Source of the DNA: Pagrus major
Lineage: Eukaryota > Chordata > Actinopteri > Spariformes > Sparidae
Reading direction: 5' to 3'
Length of the DNA stretch: 64,000 nt
NCBI RefSeq assembly: GCF_040436345.1
Contig: NC_133224.1
Span: 7,246,741-7,310,740, forward strand
Shown here: in pieces, positions 40,201 to 52,600 of the stretch
How the letters are laid out: every line of letters starts with the position of its first letter
How positions within the stretch are numbered: the first letter of the stretch is position 1
Program-made: the position numbers and the translations under genes
Notes under the pieces: generated by a model
Told to the model about the DNA's origin: nothing
What the model saw: the letters and a program-made list of their open reading frames with translations, nothing else
Database searches by the model: none

Positions 40201-40803
40201 TCTTAACAATTGAGCACTAATCCAGTCATTTCATAATGTGCACTGAGTAAAATGAAACATATATGGAAAAACACACTGCAAAAACAAGTGATCAAGAGTG
40301 ACACAGTAGGTGACATATAGGACAAACATGATCAGTAAATATAGAAAAGATAACTAGTCACCTTCAGCATGTCCGTACAGGAGTGTATTCAGCACTAAAA
40401 TAAAGATGAAAACTTCATTAGACCAGAATCAAATACAAAATCCAGCTGGAGTTTCATCAGTGGCAACTATTGTTTATCAATCGACAGTATCACACATTTC
40501 TGTGATGATATTCTGCTACAGAGTTTCAGAGGTGGGAAACACATTTAAAAACTCTTCAATATATAGAGGCCCAGTAAAATAAGCAATAAATGTAACTCCA
40601 CAGCTATATACATAACACCTTAGATCATATACTGTACATGTATTGTCCAGGTATGGACATAATCCTCCAATCTGAACCAAGCCAAATCAGCAACAAAGGT
40701 CCTGCCTACACAACTACTACACTGATATAAATACTGAACATCACATAGAAAGTCAGATGTACTCACAGAGTAACCCGAGCACACCGAGCAGAGTGTGACC
40801 CAT
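31231..40803 (-). CDS. Gene C: eight-Ig Fc receptor-like/LITR-like receptor with ITAM and ITIM tail
   Basis: Complete predicted gene of about 867 residues. Start ATG is 40801-40803 in signal exon 40767-40803; mini-exon 40362-40394. Ig exons: D1 38924-39184 (DADAVLEVLEF start), D2 37869-38144, D3 36575-36844, D4 35480-35743, D5 35091-35366, D6 34623-34922, D7 33840-34109, D8 32908-33150. The transmembrane exon is 32589-32702 and the stop is TAA at 31231-31233. D7 contains SCEGNSTEW, a likely N-glycosylation site. D2/D4 and D3/D5 are alternating domain types (W-x-Y-x-W-x-R and LQPNW), which suggests growth by two-domain duplication. All splice sites are GT-AG and the exon sum is a multiple of three. 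Best-preserved reference copy of the cluster. Confidence 0.88.
31749..32443 (-). other. Gene C cytoplasmic exons: one ITAM followed by two ITIMs
   Basis: Exons are 32428-32443, 32259-32332, 32081-32131, 31909-31959 and 31749-31808, then the stop exon 31231-31238. The second and third join to give YDSL-LHADVCL-YEVI, an exact Yxx(L/I)-x7-Yxx(L/I) ITAM. The fourth encodes VTYSSV and the fifth SIYSNV; both fit the ITIM consensus (S/I/V/L)xYxx(I/V/L). A tail with both motif classes could recruit Syk-type kinases and SHP/SHIP-type phosphatases. Dual-function tails are known for some mammalian FCRLs and some catfish LITRs; applying that here is inference. Confidence 0.8.
33365..33485 (-). repeat. 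Short interspersed repeat in gene C D7-D8 intron
   Basis: On the minus strand AAAGGTCCAATGTGTAGGAT followed by TTAGTGGCCTCTAGCAGTGA, the start of a very common teleost repeat. Nearly identical at 46655-46770; a degraded copy is at 58640-58715. Confidence 0.55.
39185..40361. other. Gene C intron between mini-exon and D1
   Basis: Holds a decayed coding-like stretch at about 39790-39960 (see findings). Around 39510-39545 it shares CTTGATGTGAACAGCTG with the sequence 3' of the EPNW-type D1 exon of gene D, which suggests a lost exon. Confidence 0.45.
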
Positions 40804-41249
40804 CTTCACATCCAGCACCGACACTGTCACTCTGCTTCTGATAAAACTTCCTACTTTATATTAAAATGCAGCAAAAAGAAAATAGAAGTTAAATTTCTTA
40901 TAAATGTGAGAGCAGAGTTTTTCATCAACGTCTTCTTCTGGATGCAGTTCTGACTCTGTTCTTACTTCCTTTTCACACAAAGCTCAAACAACTGCAGTGG
41001 CTTTGACCGCAGCATACTTTGACATATTTACGCTTCCTGTCCACTGTGAATAAATTATTAGCTCATCTCCCTCACAAAGGTTTGTTCCTTGTCCTTATTT
41101 CACATCCAAAAAACAAAATGTTAGTGTGATTTAATCTGATTAAATCACACTAACATTTTATTGTTAGCTAATCTGTACATGTTATGTTGTCCATCAATTC
41201 TTGCATCCACAGTACCTGTATTTCAATGAGGGTGTGTGTTGTGTGTATA

Positions 41250-41430
41250 CACAGTGCAGTCAGAAAGTATTTAGGTACCTCGACCTTTATCACATTTTCT
41301 TATGTTGCAGCCTCATGCTTAAATCCATTAGATTCAGTTTTCCCTCATCAATCTACACTCAGTAACTCATGATGTCGAAGCAGAAAGAAGTCAGGCCCCT
41401 TCTGGTCGACCTCATGGGACCTTATATCAG
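41250..41430. mobile_element. Tc1-like transposon end fragment
   Basis: ACAGTGCAGTCAGAAAGTAT followed by CACATTTTCTTATGTTGCAG and TTTTCCCTCATCAATCTAC matches the end region of a widespread fish Tc1-like family (from memory). The same fragment is at 53888-54055, so it predates the duplication. Confidence 0.55.
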
Positions 41431-41848
41431 AAAGAAAATGTACAGTAGTGAATGATGAGAGACAATTGAACAGAGTGGAGCTGTGAGAGAGGGCTTTCTG
41501 CTCTCTTCATGACACTATTTCTGTTTTTACCGAGCTCAGCCACTTCCTGTGGGTGAAGTGGTGGCAAAACCACCCTAAAGTGATGACACGCAAAGGTTTC
41601 TTGCTCGTCCATAAATAATGTGAAATGAAAAAGTGGCATTAATAGTAATTATTGCACGTAATGAAACACAACATTAATCATATCAGACCACATACTAACA
41701 TTTTATTGCAGGTATATTTGTGCATTTTATGCAGTAAAAGCTGACAGTTCATGCATCCACACTGCCTGTGTTTTGTTGTGGGCCTGTGTTATGTGTACAC
41801 TATGTCACCTATACAATTTTCTTTAAAATACTACATTGGCAAACACTC

Positions 41849-42870
41849 ACCAGAGTAAAATAGCTTCTTGTTTGACTTCAGAATAAGGAATTTCAGTAAA
41901 ATAATTAAATTTAACAAATTAGAAAAGATTGTCAGTCAGGTGTCCTCAGATATTAATCTAAAAGGGCCAAGTATTATATTAGCTATCAATGTTTCACAAC
42001 TTTTGATCTTTAAGATGTAACCTGGCCTGTGAGCTGCAGCCTTATAAGATGGAGTAAAGATATCTGTAAACTGAGTTGCCTTTGTTTTTGCCTCATGTTA
42101 CTACAATGAGTCTAGATATCAAATAGGATAATCATGAGGGAAAATAACATCAAATGAACAAAATACTAAAATAAACTGTGAGCGTGAGAAGGAACACACA
42201 AAGTCAGTTCTCATCAGCATGACTATTTTTTGACAATTTCACACAAAGACGTGATGCTGACATACCAAGAATTAGACAGTGTCATCATTCACACCTTCGA
42301 AGTTGTTGTTTTTTTCTCTCTTGTGGTAGAAGTTGAGTCGAGTAAAGCAGGGTGACATTTTCAGCTGCAAAAGAGTCAAAGAACATGAAAAGTTTAAAAT
42401 AAGAGAAGTTCACAAAGTTGTTATTACTTAGAGAGGACTACAACTTTTTGAGAATGAGGCTCACAGGTAACCTTGACTTGGCATCCTGGGACTTAACTAC
42501 AGCCGCCCTCGTCTCAGAGGTCAAAAGGAGCACATGCATTGTGTCGGTATCAGTTAGTGTGGTTTGGCACCCCCCTGTGGTGACCTGTGGAAAAAGCTTT
42601 TATTTCAACTGCACAGTGACTGAGGTCTATCAAGTACAGTGACTGACTTGCTCATCAACCTGATCATCTTAATATAAAATAAAGTTCAAGAAGTTTCATT
42701 GACCTGTCTCTGTATTAACTTAAATCATATATCCTTATCATTGCTACCTGGTAAACTCACACTGGTACACTGTATTACCATCCTTTAAGAAGAAGAAGAC
42801 TCCCTGTACAGCTCAGTGCTGCACCGTCAGGACTTACTGTTATAGTCAATGAACAGTGGTCTGAAAAACT
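41849..42870 (-). pseudogene. Decayed family member between genes B and C
   Basis: Three pieces in the expected 5'-3' order. At 42755-42870: an Ig remnant reading TVSPDGAALSC and, after a frameshift, NTVYQCE, like the D7 type. At 42295-42365: a possible ITIM-exon remnant (AENVTLLYSTQLL). At 41849-41895: IPYSEVK ending in a GTGAGT donor, like the TVYSEV exon of D and E. Large parts are missing; not functional. Confidence 0.6.
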
Positions 42871-43633
42871 AAAATATTCCTCTTCTTGATTTACCACTGA
42901 GTATAGTCACGGCACTCTTGGAAATGGTAATGATACAATGATAATGATATATGTATAATACATGTCAAGGAAGTAATATGTAACATTTCTACATTAAAAT
43001 GTCTAAAATGACCAGACCTTTTTCATATACTTTGTTGAGTTTTGCGCTAATATTATCTTAAATGTTTCAAACAATGTTCAAACCCCCAAAATGGTTTCAT
43101 TTAGTCGCCTGACTTTGATTTTGAAACTAAAAAACAAAACAAAACATGAAATATAGAGAATATCAAACCATTTTTAAAATGACAGAAGAAAGCTTGTTTG
43201 TGTAACAGGATTTTCTTTTCACATAAAATACATTAAATGTTATAAAAGTTTAACTCTTTTTAATCAAAAACTACAAAAGATGCTGACTTTAAAGTTGCAC
43301 AATCACCTCGTACCGAGTGTCGACACATAATATTTGTTCTTTGCAACAACAAACAACAACAACAAAGGTGTCAGAACATACTGGACGTAAACAACAAAAC
43401 ATTTCAATTATTAAATGTGATAATCTAAACTCTTTATACCAAATACAACAGAAGATTAAAACCATATGATACATTCATTTTAAATGACCAGCTATTAGAT
43501 TAACTTTACCAAATACTGTTTGTTATTTGGACAGCACAGCTGCACACAGTGATCACATGAAAGCTGTGAAAGTACACAGATGTAGTTTTTCATGTTGTCG
43601 TCCGCTCCATTGGTTCAGTTGATACAGATTTCT

Positions 43634-46600
43634 TTATTGACCTGAAAGAAAAAGCAAAGTCAACAAAAAAGAGATTGAGGTTTATGTCAGGATTAAAAAT
43701 GCTTTGTGACATTTTACTCTGTCCTCTCTCTCTCTCTCTCCCACCACTATCCCTCCATGTTAAATAAAAAGGTATAAACTGTACCATGTTCAGCTTCTTG
43801 ACGGCCTCTGATTGTGTCATAGAGACAAACATCACCTACAGAGAAATGAAAATCAAGTCAAGGTTAATTTTATCAGTTTAACTGTAAACAACAAATGAAT
43901 CATGTGAGACCTCAGATTGTATTGATCATTTAAAATGTGTTTATAGAGTCAAAAAGACTGAGACCACGCAACAACTCTATTTTTCATTTGTTTTGAATGT
44001 AATATTATTTTTTATATAACAATTTGAGTTAAAAGTTGATTCTTTGAATAATTCTGGTATTTCTTAACCCACCTCCAGTCTTTCGTCTTGCTTCACCAAC
44101 TAAGAAATGGTTTAGGAACGGCTAATCACCCTCCAGACAACTACAAGACAGCTTTCCTTTGACAGACTTCACCTGATTGGATTCTTGTGTGTGTATTTAT
44201 CAAATTCTGTATCTGTGATGAAGTTGCTTTTTTATCTTTCAGGGAACAACTTGATTTATTGATCTTCTGAAAGTGTCTTGTGGAATTTCGGCTCGCTGAG
44301 AGATGAAGAAAACTCAGAGACACCGACGACTTACGTCGAAGTAGTTTATACAAACATGATCATGGAGGAACAAAATAACAGCACAACTGTCTGCACAGTG
44401 CATTGTCAAGTCAATCCTCCCAAACCTTCTCTAGTTTCAGGTTATGTCCTCTAAGCTCAGGAAGCAGTCCTCCCATACATAGTTATCTGTTTAACAACAA
44501 ATAAGTGGGAAGTTACTGCAGAGCTTCTCACCTCTGACTTAGTGAGGAATACAAAGAAAATGTGTAGAAGACAGTAAGTCTGCTACTGCAGATGGATCAA
44601 AGGCCATCCTATGAGTTTACACAAACAACAGCCTTGGTTAGTCAGAGATCCGTTTTGTAAACATGTCTACAGCAGCTTCCAACTGCTAAGTTTGCAAAGA
44701 CCATGAGATATAAACTCATAGATCAGACGTCACTATGCCCTCATCCATACATTATCGGGCCTAACCTTTATACAGGGTATGTAGGACATCTTTCTCCCAC
44801 AGTGTGCTCACTTTGGGTCTGTCTTTGGATACAACTGATCCAGTTTCTGTGAAGTGTTTTACAGTTTATATTGTTACATGCACTGCTCCTTTAGAAACCT
44901 TGAGTCTGGAAATGATTTGATGCTAAGACTCACACTTTCTTAACATTTTCTGATTATTTCCAGGTTTACGTGACAATATTAGAGATTTTCAATGGTCTCA
45001 GACTTTTGGACCCCACTGTATAAATATGTAAGATTAGACTTATAATATTAGTTTAACTGCTTACCATGGAGAAGAGTGGAGTAATGATCATTCTCGTAGT
45101 CCTCACGATTTGCGTTGGCGCTCTCAGACTGGACTGGTCTACAACACGTATCAGATACAATACATTTAAATAGGGACATAAACATGTGTTGATGTTATGT
45201 TCAAAATGAGATGAGGGAGTGTTGCACCTACCTGACAAAGCATGAATCTGTGAAAAAGACATTTGTTGTTAGATGTGTAACTCAGTCTAAAATATGTCAT
45301 TTCAGACAAATAAATATGCTCAAGGATTGTCAATAAGTCATTTACAGTTAAATTAAATTGTCTCATATTTCTAACAGCTCCATGTTAAATAAAAAGGTAT
45401 AAACTGTACCATGTTCAGCTTCTTGACGGCCTCTGACTGTTTCATAGAGACAAACATCACCTACAGAGAAATGAAAACCAAGTCAAGGTTAATTAACAAT
45501 ACTTATTAAACAAACTAAGATTTTTTTAGATTACTTAAAATATTATATGTAAAAAATAAAGATTAGTTTAACTGCTTACCATGGAGAAGAGCAGAGTAAT
45601 TATCATTCTCGTAGTCCACACGATCTGTGTTGGCGCTCTCAGACTGGACTGGTCTACAACATATATCAGATACAATACATTTAAATAGGAACATAAACGT
45701 GTTGATATTACGTTCAAAATGAGATGAGAGAGTTGCACCTACCTGACAAAGCATGAATCTGTGAAAAAGACATTTGTTGTTAGATGGTTGTTATACTGCT
45801 GTTCTATCTCATGAGATCAGAGTATGTGTGTGTATTTGAATAATTAAAAAACATCTAATAATAGAAGAAGAAGGTCTCACCCTTGGACGCTCTGTAGCAG
45901 AACAACACCAGCAGAGGAATAACAAGAACGAGTCCACAAACCAGCCCAACAACCAACAGTACAGGAAATGGAGAGCTTTCAGGCCTGGACACTGCTGTAA
46001 TAAATAGTAAATATTAACTATTAATGAATAAAACTGAATTAGTGCTTTAATCAGAGTCAACGGAAACCAACAGGTGAATGTGTCTGAAACTAAAACTACT
46101 TTGAATTTAGTTCAGTATTCAGCTAAATTTCTTTCTCACACAGAAACAGTTCACATATAAAAGAAAATGGAATAATTGTTTTAATCCTACTCACCCTGAA
46201 CTGACATCCAGCTCTGTGCTGACTCTTGTCCTGAGTGTTGACACTTGTAGAATCCTTCATCTGACTTTGACACTGCAGAGATATTTAACTCCCATCTGGT
46301 GTCATTTTGAATCAGTTTCTCATTGTGATAGAAAAACACACTGGAGTCAAATGTTTGGCTTCTTAATTTGCAGCTCAGACTAACAGACTCTCCCTCAGTC
46401 ACAGGACGGGCAGGACTCAGCAGGATCATATCTCCATCTGTTAAACAGTCAAAGAATACGAGGTTTCAGTCAGAGATCAGCTGGTCGAGGAACTTGAGAA
46501 TGACTGGATGTAGAGAGATGAGAAAAGATACATACTGGGTTTTTCTTGTGCTTATTGCTCACTGATTTAACAGAGTGATCATAAAATCTGATGTTTTATC

Positions 46601-49600
46601 AAACACCTTGAGTCTCCTACTGTATAAGTCACCTTTAACCAAATAATTGATGTTTCTAGTTTTCTCCTACTCACTTGGAAACAGAAAGTGAGGAGAGGGG
46701 TATTCAGTTGGTTGAATGTGAAACCTCACTGCTAGAGGCCACTAAATCCTACACATTGGACCTTTAAACATGTTCACTGACATAAAAACTAAAGTACAGA
46801 TGACCCATAAACCTACACAAACCTGCTGTATACTACATCCAGTCCTCATCATAGTGAGGTGAAGCTGGCACTGCTAACGTGTAGTACAGGTTTAAAATCA
46901 CAGTTTAATCAAATATATTACTATTTTTACTAATTGAAAACAATTAAATACTTAAGATATCATTAAGCCAGTTGATGAGCAATACTCTTTAAGTGTCAGT
47001 GTACTTTATTCAACACACAATGGATGGTTTATTTTAAATAATTATTCATTTATTCAAAATTAATATTATTCCAAATTAGTTAATCAATTCATCTATATGC
47101 AAAAAACAAAGTATAATAAAATCGTACTCTGTATAGTGATGTTGACTGCGTTGCTGAACTCTCCTGATCCAGACTCACACCAGTACACTTCATCACTGGG
47201 CCTGTAGGTGTCTATGTTGCATGTAGATCCAGTCATTGTCCCCCAGATGGTGCAGTCTGACGGGTATCTGTCCTCAGTTGATAACCTCTTCACTCTCCAC
47301 TCAGCAGAGTTTCCCTCACAGCTCAGTGAGACAGAGTCAGAGGTGAAGTGTTGAGCTCTGTCAGGACTCACTGTGAGAGACGCTGATGAGTGAAAATCTG
47401 AAAAACAACATGTGATAAGAGGTCAAACAGAGCACAGAGATCTTAAGATATGAAATGCCTCAATTCAAATAGTCTTTAGCTTTGTTTTGTTTTTTATCGC
47501 AACAAAGTTCAGTATTTTGGTTAAATTATGATTTCTACTTTGACCTCTTGCTACAATTTTGAATACATTTTAAATGATAGACAACCAAGTGACTACAGCT
47601 GCTGTAAGCAGAAGAAGAGCTCAAGTATCCAGACTTAAAGTACTTTTTGTAAATGAGAGTAAAGTTTTAGCCAAGATATCATATCTCTCTTTTTGTGTTA
47701 TATGTTAAAGAGTGAGGACAGAAGGAAACAAGTCAATTCTACCCAGTAAGGTGGAAAGTGTGAAGTTTAGCTTGAAGCAAGTGAGAGAGTCAAGATCATG
47801 AGACCACAGTGAATTATTTTTTCTTTTTTAACTGTTTGTTTATCATCATTTAGAAAAAAGATGAACAGAGCTGATATAACATCTGTTTCTTAAGAGATAG
47901 AAACAAACTGACCTGCAGACCAGACAAACTTTGGTTCACTGTAATCAGTGTAAGACACTGGATCTCCTCTTCCAGCTGTGCACACATAACCTGCTGTGTG
48001 TGTCTGTCCATGAACAATGTAGGAATCCTGTTCAGTCCCACTGCTGCTGCCAGGTAGCAGCTCAATGCTGTAGGAGTTGTCTGATTGATCAGGAACAGTC
48101 TTATACCAGTAGAACCTCCATCCTGCAGATTGATCTTCAACGCTGCAGTTCAGAGTTACTGAGGCTCCAGCACTCAGCCATGATGGAGACACAGTGAGGA
48201 CAGGCCGGGGTGGTGCTGGAAAATGTTTTTTGAAATGAAAACATGTATTGATAGTGGATCAGATACATTCTGCACAATCAGTACATACTGATGATTTACT
48301 TTATTTTCTTTTTTTTTAATGAGCTGTTTAATCTTCACTTTGAAAGAAATGTGATGTGACTTACTGTCTGATACTGTCAGTTTGAAGGGATCACTCCAAT
48401 CTGTTGAAGACTTTTCACTTTTCTTTCTGCCCTTACACCAGTAGTCTCCACTGTGGGATGCAGAATCAAATCTAATTCTGTATTCATTTTGATTTGTAGG
48501 TTTTTCTGAGCTGGTTGTTTTCCATTCATACTCCCACTCAGTGTCTCCTCCATCTTTGATCTCACATCTGAGAGTGATCGTCTCTCCTCTGTATATTTCA
48601 GACCAGTTTGGCTGCAGAGTCACAACAGCCTTGTTGTGAACTGTTCATGTTCAAGAATTCACAGTAAGGAAACAAAAATGACAAAGTTAAATCTACATTA
48701 TGTTTTTTTAATAATCAATCAACAAATATAAATACAGTAAATGTTTTAAAATTATTTTTCCAAAACAAATATCAAACTCACCATTTTTGTTGACAGTGAT
48801 TGGATCACTGTACTCTGTGTAGTAAACTGGCTCTCCTCTTCCTCCTCTGCACCAGTAGACTCCTTCCTCTGAGACTCTGATTCGTCCAGCTGAGAGTTGA
48901 GTGGTCAGATGTTCAGATGTTTTCTCTCCTCTGTACCAGAAGTATTTCCAACCAGCTGATGGGTTCACAGAGCAGGTCAGGGTCACACTGCCCCCTACAG
49001 GAATGTCTCTGTCATCAGCCCTCAGTTCAGCCTTTGGTCTGTTTGCTGTTTGATTTAGAACAAAGACATAAACAAGGAAATTAATGTCACTGTGATTTAC
49101 TTCAGTTTATATAGTGCAGCCCCTACAGACAAGAGATACTTAAACTGTAAGACTGAAATTTGCATTAATATTATCACTGAATTAATTTATAAATACTGGA
49201 CACATATTAGTTTAAACCTCTCTTGCATGTCATGCCCCTCTCTCTTTTCCTGGGTTTCTTAATGAATTAGCTGCTGCACTACTGAATGTTACATGTGTGA
49301 AGGTAAAACCTTGTGTTTCAGTGTTGAAGAGCCAAGTTGAACACTTTCACTGTGGTTTTTCATTGTTGAAGGACAACTGTTTAATTATCAATGATCTGTA
49401 GCCTCTTATCCTTTGCAGGGTCACAGGGTGATTATCCCAGCTCACATTTGATGAGAGCGAGGTTACATCCTGGACAGACTGTCAGTCTATCACAGAGTGA
49501 ACACATAACACAGACGACCATTGACACTATCACTTACAGGAGATGTAGACGACTCAAGTGATTCATCTAAACTAACCTGACTGTGATTAACCTGAGTTAA

Positions 49601-52600
49601 CTCAACCAGTCGGCCAAATGTTTCTTTCACAGCCAGAACCTTTTTACTGTGGAGAACAGTGTTAAAATGGAATATCATCATCATCGTTTCCTGCTGCTTA
49701 ATTTAGATTAATGAAAACATTGAAACATGACATTTTCAGTATGAATGACAGATAGTCCAACTTACACCATACAGTCAATGTGATGGCGTCACTCCACTCT
49801 GTTGAGGAATATGAGTCTCTTCTTCCTTTACACCTGTGTTCTCCACTGTGAGCCTTAGTAGCACTGATAGTCCTGTATTCATTGGATGTTGTAGGTGTGT
49901 TTAAGTTGTCTGGTGACCATTCATACGTCCATTTATTATCTCTTCCCCTCTGGATCTCACATCTGAGGGTGATCGTCTCTCCACTGAATATCCAGCTGTG
50001 AGGAGTCCAGATGGGTTGAAGGGTCAAAGTGGCCCTGTTGGAAACTGTTCAGATAAAATATGCAGTTAGGATGCAAACAGGATTAAAATTATCCAGATAA
50101 ACATTTTCCACTATAATCTTGATACCTATTACTTGAATACGTTTCAAAAATCATACAAATACAACTCAACAGCTATGAGAACATAATAGTTTCCTAAATT
50201 GTGACAAGAAACTACTCAAAGGCCAGTGACGTGCCAAGCAGTGTTAATAGTAGCAGCTGCTGAAGGGATGAGAGCTTTCAGAGTTTAACAACAGTCTCCC
50301 AAAATACTAGCAGCCTTCCACAGGATGCATTTAGTGCAGACATAGACTGTTTTGACCACAGCAACATGGAAGAACATTTTCATTATCCCTCTTTGTTAGT
50401 CTTGTGTCTAATGTCTAGTTCATCATGCAGGCTGGATTCTATATTTTTATAAACAGTTTGGTAAAAGGCCTTAATGAACATATCAACACATTTATAACAT
50501 TAGGATTTAAAGTTTGTTCTGCTTAAAATCTTTTAAAAATAAAAATATGTAGTGATTTTGGCATTAATAACATTAATGTTTAACTCCCAGCACAACATGC
50601 TGATTGTGTGTTTTCCCAGCCACCTCCACTTCCTCTTGTTCACAACTACAGTATTAGCAGCAGTACTGTGTAAACTTCTCCTCATGAACAATCTCCTAAT
50701 ACAGATATTGATAAATAAATCTGAACAGCATAAAGGAAGCATCCTCAAATCTTTGTTTCTGTTAACAAATTGAAGGAGGTCGAACCAGTAGCCCATTCTT
50801 GCCAGGATGAAGTATATTTAAACTTTTTTTTTTTCTCTCAGTAAAGTGAGAGGTACTGGGCTAACATGACTAACAATCACTTTCCCTTCACACTGTGGAC
50901 ATTGTTTAAGAACATAAAGACTGTAGGTTGTTTATTCCATTAGAAAATACTAAACTCACCAGTTTCCTCAATGACGACTGCATTACTATCAGGTGTGATG
51001 ACATCTGGTTCACTTCTCCATCCAAAGCAGGTGTATGTGCCTCCTTGTGAGATAACTCTGTTTGATTCAGAAACATTTTCAGTCGGAAGAGGAGTTTTTC
51101 CAGAAGAGTCTGACGTCTCTCTGAACCACTGATATTTGAAGCCAGCAGGATCCTCCACAGTACATGTCAGTGTCACACTGCCCCCCGGTGGTATGACTGT
51201 CCTGTCTGCTGTCAGTGTGACTGTACGTCCACCTGCTGTTTGGTTTAGAAAAACAATAAGACAAGGAAATTACTGTCATGGACATGCCATCAGAAATGTG
51301 TTTACAGTATTACATAACACAATGAAAACACTTATTGTTTCAATGAACTGATTTGTTGAACAGTTTTGACCCCACAAACAGCTGCAAGTACAGAAAACAC
51401 AAGAAAACAGAGAAAAGTTGTTCACATCAAGATAAATATGTTTCAATACTAAACACATTTCTAGGGACCACTAGTAGTAAAAGGCTGATAGTACGTGTAC
51501 CCAATATCTGAAATAACTAAATCAGGCAATCAGTTTGTGAAATCTAAAATTAACTTCAATATGACTGGCAAGTGGTCGAGATATTTGATATTCAGTATTC
51601 ATATTATTGGTCTTCAGTTCCCCTAGTGTCACATCTGTGAATGTGTTTCTTGATTTGAGTTTAATTTATTTGCAGCATTTTCCTTAAGTTGCAGTGCGTT
51701 AAGCGCTCTGAGCCACCTGCAGCTTTGAGACAAAAGCTGCTTGAAATTGAGGACGGTCAGTCAGTTTATTGATTGGTAAGTTGGAGGCAGATGAAATATT
51801 GACTTGTTAAGCAATTTTTTGCATAGTTTGAATAATTCATGAAGCATTTACTGCAAAACCAAGAGAAAATCTCTGTTGGATGAGGACTCAGAAAAGCGGA
51901 CATTTGATCTTTGACGGCTAGTTTGTGACATATTATTAAGATTTTTGGTGCAGCATTGACAACAATCCTATTTTTTTTTTTCCATTACTTTGACACAACT
52001 TCTTGAAACAAATCACCTCAGATTACAATGTGTACTGAGCTGTGTGAGACAGAAACTGTCAAAAAATGACAAACTAAGCCAGTCAAGGTTTAAAGTTTCA
52101 GGACATGAAAACAAGATTCAGTTTATGTTCATACATCATACGAGCACAGTGCAAAACATGATCATATCAACATGGCTTATAAATAACTTATACTGTTGCT
52201 GCTGAACTTGGTGATAGTAACAATAACTTTACAGAGCTGCTGGATACAGTTAACAATGTTTTATTACTCATACATAGAGACTATAGAGTGATAAAGTTTA
52301 AAGACATATATGGCAAAATATGCCGAAGAGCATTGAAACTGATCTGGAGATTTGTAGTTTTCAAAGACTTACGACTACTTTTGTTATTTAAGACACTTTA
52401 GTTTGGTTTATAATTTGTCAGCCAAGCATTTGACAACTTGTGACTGTTGCAGCTCCCAGAGGTAATACCAAGAAACACAGAATGAGGCAGCAAACACACC
52501 ATGTCACTGCCCAGAATGACTGAGTGAGTGACAGACTGTTGTAAGTGACTGTATCACCTGTTGGTTCTTTCTCCTCATCAGACTAATCTCCTTCTTCATA

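Larger units (their letters stand above)
40804..43633. other. Intergenic region between genes B and C
   Basis: Holds the Tc1-like fragment (41250-41430) and the decayed receptor remnant (41849-42870). Otherwise nothing recognised. The gene C promoter should lie just above 40803. Confidence 0.5.

Noticed and set aside
42418-42642. 74-codon plus-strand open frame repeated near 54580-54774
   Set aside because: Repetition is explained by the segmental duplication. No recognisable domain, and the second copy is not open in the same way.
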